Under the pieces are notes generated by a model that searched no databases, was not told the DNA's origin, and saw nothing but the letters and a program-made list of their open reading frames with translations. A program made the position numbers and the translations under genes. From Tomocerus qinae (Eukaryota; Arthropoda; Collembola; Entomobryomorpha; Tomoceridae), in NCBI GenBank assembly GCA_020055645.1, contig CM034547.1, forward strand, positions 63,957,884 to 64,021,883: DNA of 64,000 bases, written 5' to 3'. Below are positions 61,789-64,000 of the stretch, in pieces. Within the stretch, counting starts at the first letter, position 1. The number at the start of each line of letters is the position of its first letter.

Positions 61789-64000
61789 TTTAATTTAGAC
61801 AATTTAATCTGAAACGTTGAATAAAATTACGAAACAAGGCAGGAACTTTCTCACTAAATAAAACTAAAATTACTTGACTGTTTCTTCGACTTCGTTCGAA
61901 TCGACTTAACGTTTTGTACACAAACAAAAAACACTGAGCACATGATCATAGTCCATTGAGTTTATATTCCGTGCCATAAAAATCTTAAAATCCAAGTCAA
62001 GATAGTTATTGGGACAGTCGATAGATGTGTGGCTGTCGGATAGAAATTGGCAGGATTACAAGTGAAGTAAGGACAAAACATTCGGCAGATGTCGTGAACG
62101 CTGCGTAAATATCCGTAGAAGTCGATAGAAATCATGATTACTGAACGAAGAACTAGAAAAGCGAAATAGAGGTGGGATTCGTGGGATTTCCCCATGGATG
62201 GCCTATCTCGTCGTAAGGAAAGGAACTGTGTATCGAAATTATATGCTACTAAAACAAGTAGATGTTCAACTTGTTTCGATTACTAAAATCGGACTTTTTT
62301 CAAAATTTACATTTAATACAAACATTTTTCACTGTTTCTCGTAATTTACTTTGAAGGATGACATAATTTAGAAGTTTTCCTTCGCTTATGCTGAATGCTA
62401 GAATATGTACTTGTACAATATAATATCTTGTAGGCAATACAGTTTCAATATTTCGAAGGGGTCCATTTCTAGTGAAGTACCATTAGGGATTCATTACCTG
62501 AATTTCAAATAATTTACAAGAAGACTAATTTATCTCAAAATGGTAAATAGGTAAAGTAACTTAGGGTTTGTTCTCTTTCTTTGGTATTTTGAGACAAGTT
62601 CTTCAGCTCTACGAAGCAAAATAGTCAAGTCAAATAACATTATACTGATTATACTAGCTTAACAGTGTAGTCTCCAGTTGATAGCACTGTACTATAAGAC
62701 TACTCTGTGTGTTGCTGTGTAGAGTAGAGTAGGCTGCATGTAAAGAGAGTACCACAGGCACCATCCTTAAGAGCGGTAGCCGAGTAGCTGAGTATTACAT
62801 GGGGTACAATACAGTTATACATGATGGTTATACTAAACCTTGTGAAGTAGTGTAGTGCTGTGTAGTTCACACAGGATGATGATGGGATAGACTAACTATA
62901 TGTATAGACAGACTCGTACCTTTTAATACATAGTTAAGCTAATGTCCTAAGCTTCTTACCAAGATGCTATGGTACACCAAATATATCGAGTATAACACAG
63001 ATAACCACTTCTGCAGATAACTACTTCCACCACTACTATATAACAATGATATTCCAGTGGGCACTATATATAATAATATTATTTTCATATATATAAAGTT
63101 GGGTCTATAGAGCCCCTATTGCAAAGCACTACAAATACGAATACCTGTGTACCTCGTACATGTACCCATACGCCTACGATGCAGTGCACTGTAAGAGATA
63201 ATACAAATACAGTACAAATGCTGTATATTTCATACCACATTTAAAGCTTTGAACAGAACGAGTTCATCCAGAATTTCCAAGATAATATTATGGCTACTTA
63301 GAAATGGGTCCTTATTCTCAAATGACATCTCAATGTCCAAGTAGCCTGTCCTTAATTCCAGGTGCATGTACTCTCTAAAACACATTTTGAGCGAAATACT
63401 GTGAATTTTATAAGAATTGCTTCTCTTTTTATGAAATGAGACATAACCAAACTGGAGCTGAGAAAATATTATAGCTAGTGAATAATAGAAGGTATTTAAT
63501 TAGTGCGGTTAGAATAGCAAATAGTTTTGACAATATTTTAGAAGCATATTTTAGAAGCATAATATTACGTATAATCCTGCGCACTAAATAAGAATTTAAT
63601 TAGTAAGTGATTGCAATTAAGAATTTATAAACATAGATTAAATAGAAGTAAGATAATGTCACAATTTGCTTTTGAAAGATGCATTGGATCAATGATGACA
63701 GACGTTCTGTAAAGCAGTTTTCATGCTTTTCCCTAAATTCCTGAGAAAATTAATATTTAGCCAAGATCTTTTGACATAGGGATATCTACTAATGGCATGA
63801 TTTTGGAGCTAAGTCGCACGCGTGGCTTAATTTTGGATTTTTTTATTTTGAAAATTGTCTGCAAAAACTACGCATTAGTTGTGGGACTCAAGGTCTTTAT
63901 AAGGGATTGTTTCGGACCGTTGGGAGTTGTACATGAAATAGAGAACTTGAGAGAGAAGACAGTTAGAGATAGAAGTCAGAAGAGAGACTCGCTCGCATAA
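61789..64000. other. Right edge of window, no gene recognised
   Basis: Starts with the short leader and promoter region of IMP3. The rest is AT-rich DNA with simple-sequence bias around 62640-63250. The frame that reaches the right edge (63797-64000, +) has no recognisable family features, though it is open to the end and could in principle continue. Confidence 0.45.

Noticed and set aside
62760..62800. GCGGTAGCCGAGTAGCTGAG as part of a tRNA D-arm
   Set aside because: No T-arm (GGTTCGA-type) or acceptor pairing follows within tRNA distance.

Overview
The window is AT-rich animal nuclear DNA (about two thirds A+T by eye) from an invertebrate bilaterian, most plausibly an arthropod; the sequence alone does not settle the species. 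All introns have GT-AG borders and most are short (roughly 60-270 bp). Five complete single-copy protein genes can be reconstructed exon by exon, each closing in frame at a length close to that of its family. They lie in a large amount of non-coding DNA with relics of several transposon families.

Layout: 1-1288 holds no gene. 1289-2510 is a fold-back element derived from a Tc1/mariner-class transposon, with a 23-bp GATC-rich satellite between its arms. 2511-20921 has no recognisable gene, only small repeats and simple sequence. 20922-24000 (+) is PKNOX/Prep, a TALE homeobox gene. 24001-27243 is probably mostly its 3' flank. 27244-28226 (-) is the catalytic alpha subunit of PAF acetylhydrolase 1B. 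28227-37465 is non-coding. 37466-42508 (+) is bsh/Bsx, a brain-type homeobox gene with a 3.8-kb second intron that contains a cluster of homeodomain and TALE-type sites. 43330-47610 (-) is a young, partly tandem, non-autonomous Ty1/copia-like element. It encodes Gag, a zinc knuckle and a protease, and where integrase and reverse transcriptase would be it has a tail with two hydrophobic segments. 49995-50409 is a TA-flanked MITE. 51826-53367 (-) is myo-inositol oxygenase with all six iron ligands. 60551-61788 (-) is IMP3, a U3 snoRNP protein. 61789-64000 has no recognised gene.

The five genes are not a pathway: two developmental transcription factors (PKNOX, bsh), two enzymes (PAF-AH alpha, MIOX) and one ribosome-biogenesis factor. 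One possible link is that the bsh intron carries TGACAG words, the kind of site bound by Meis/Prep-class TALE proteins, and the neighbouring gene encodes one; this is inference. The most unusual objects are the Gag-protease element with the membrane-like tail, its shared-LTR tandem arrangement, and the fold-back element with the satellite core. No rRNA, tRNA, CRISPR array or bacterial-type operon was seen.
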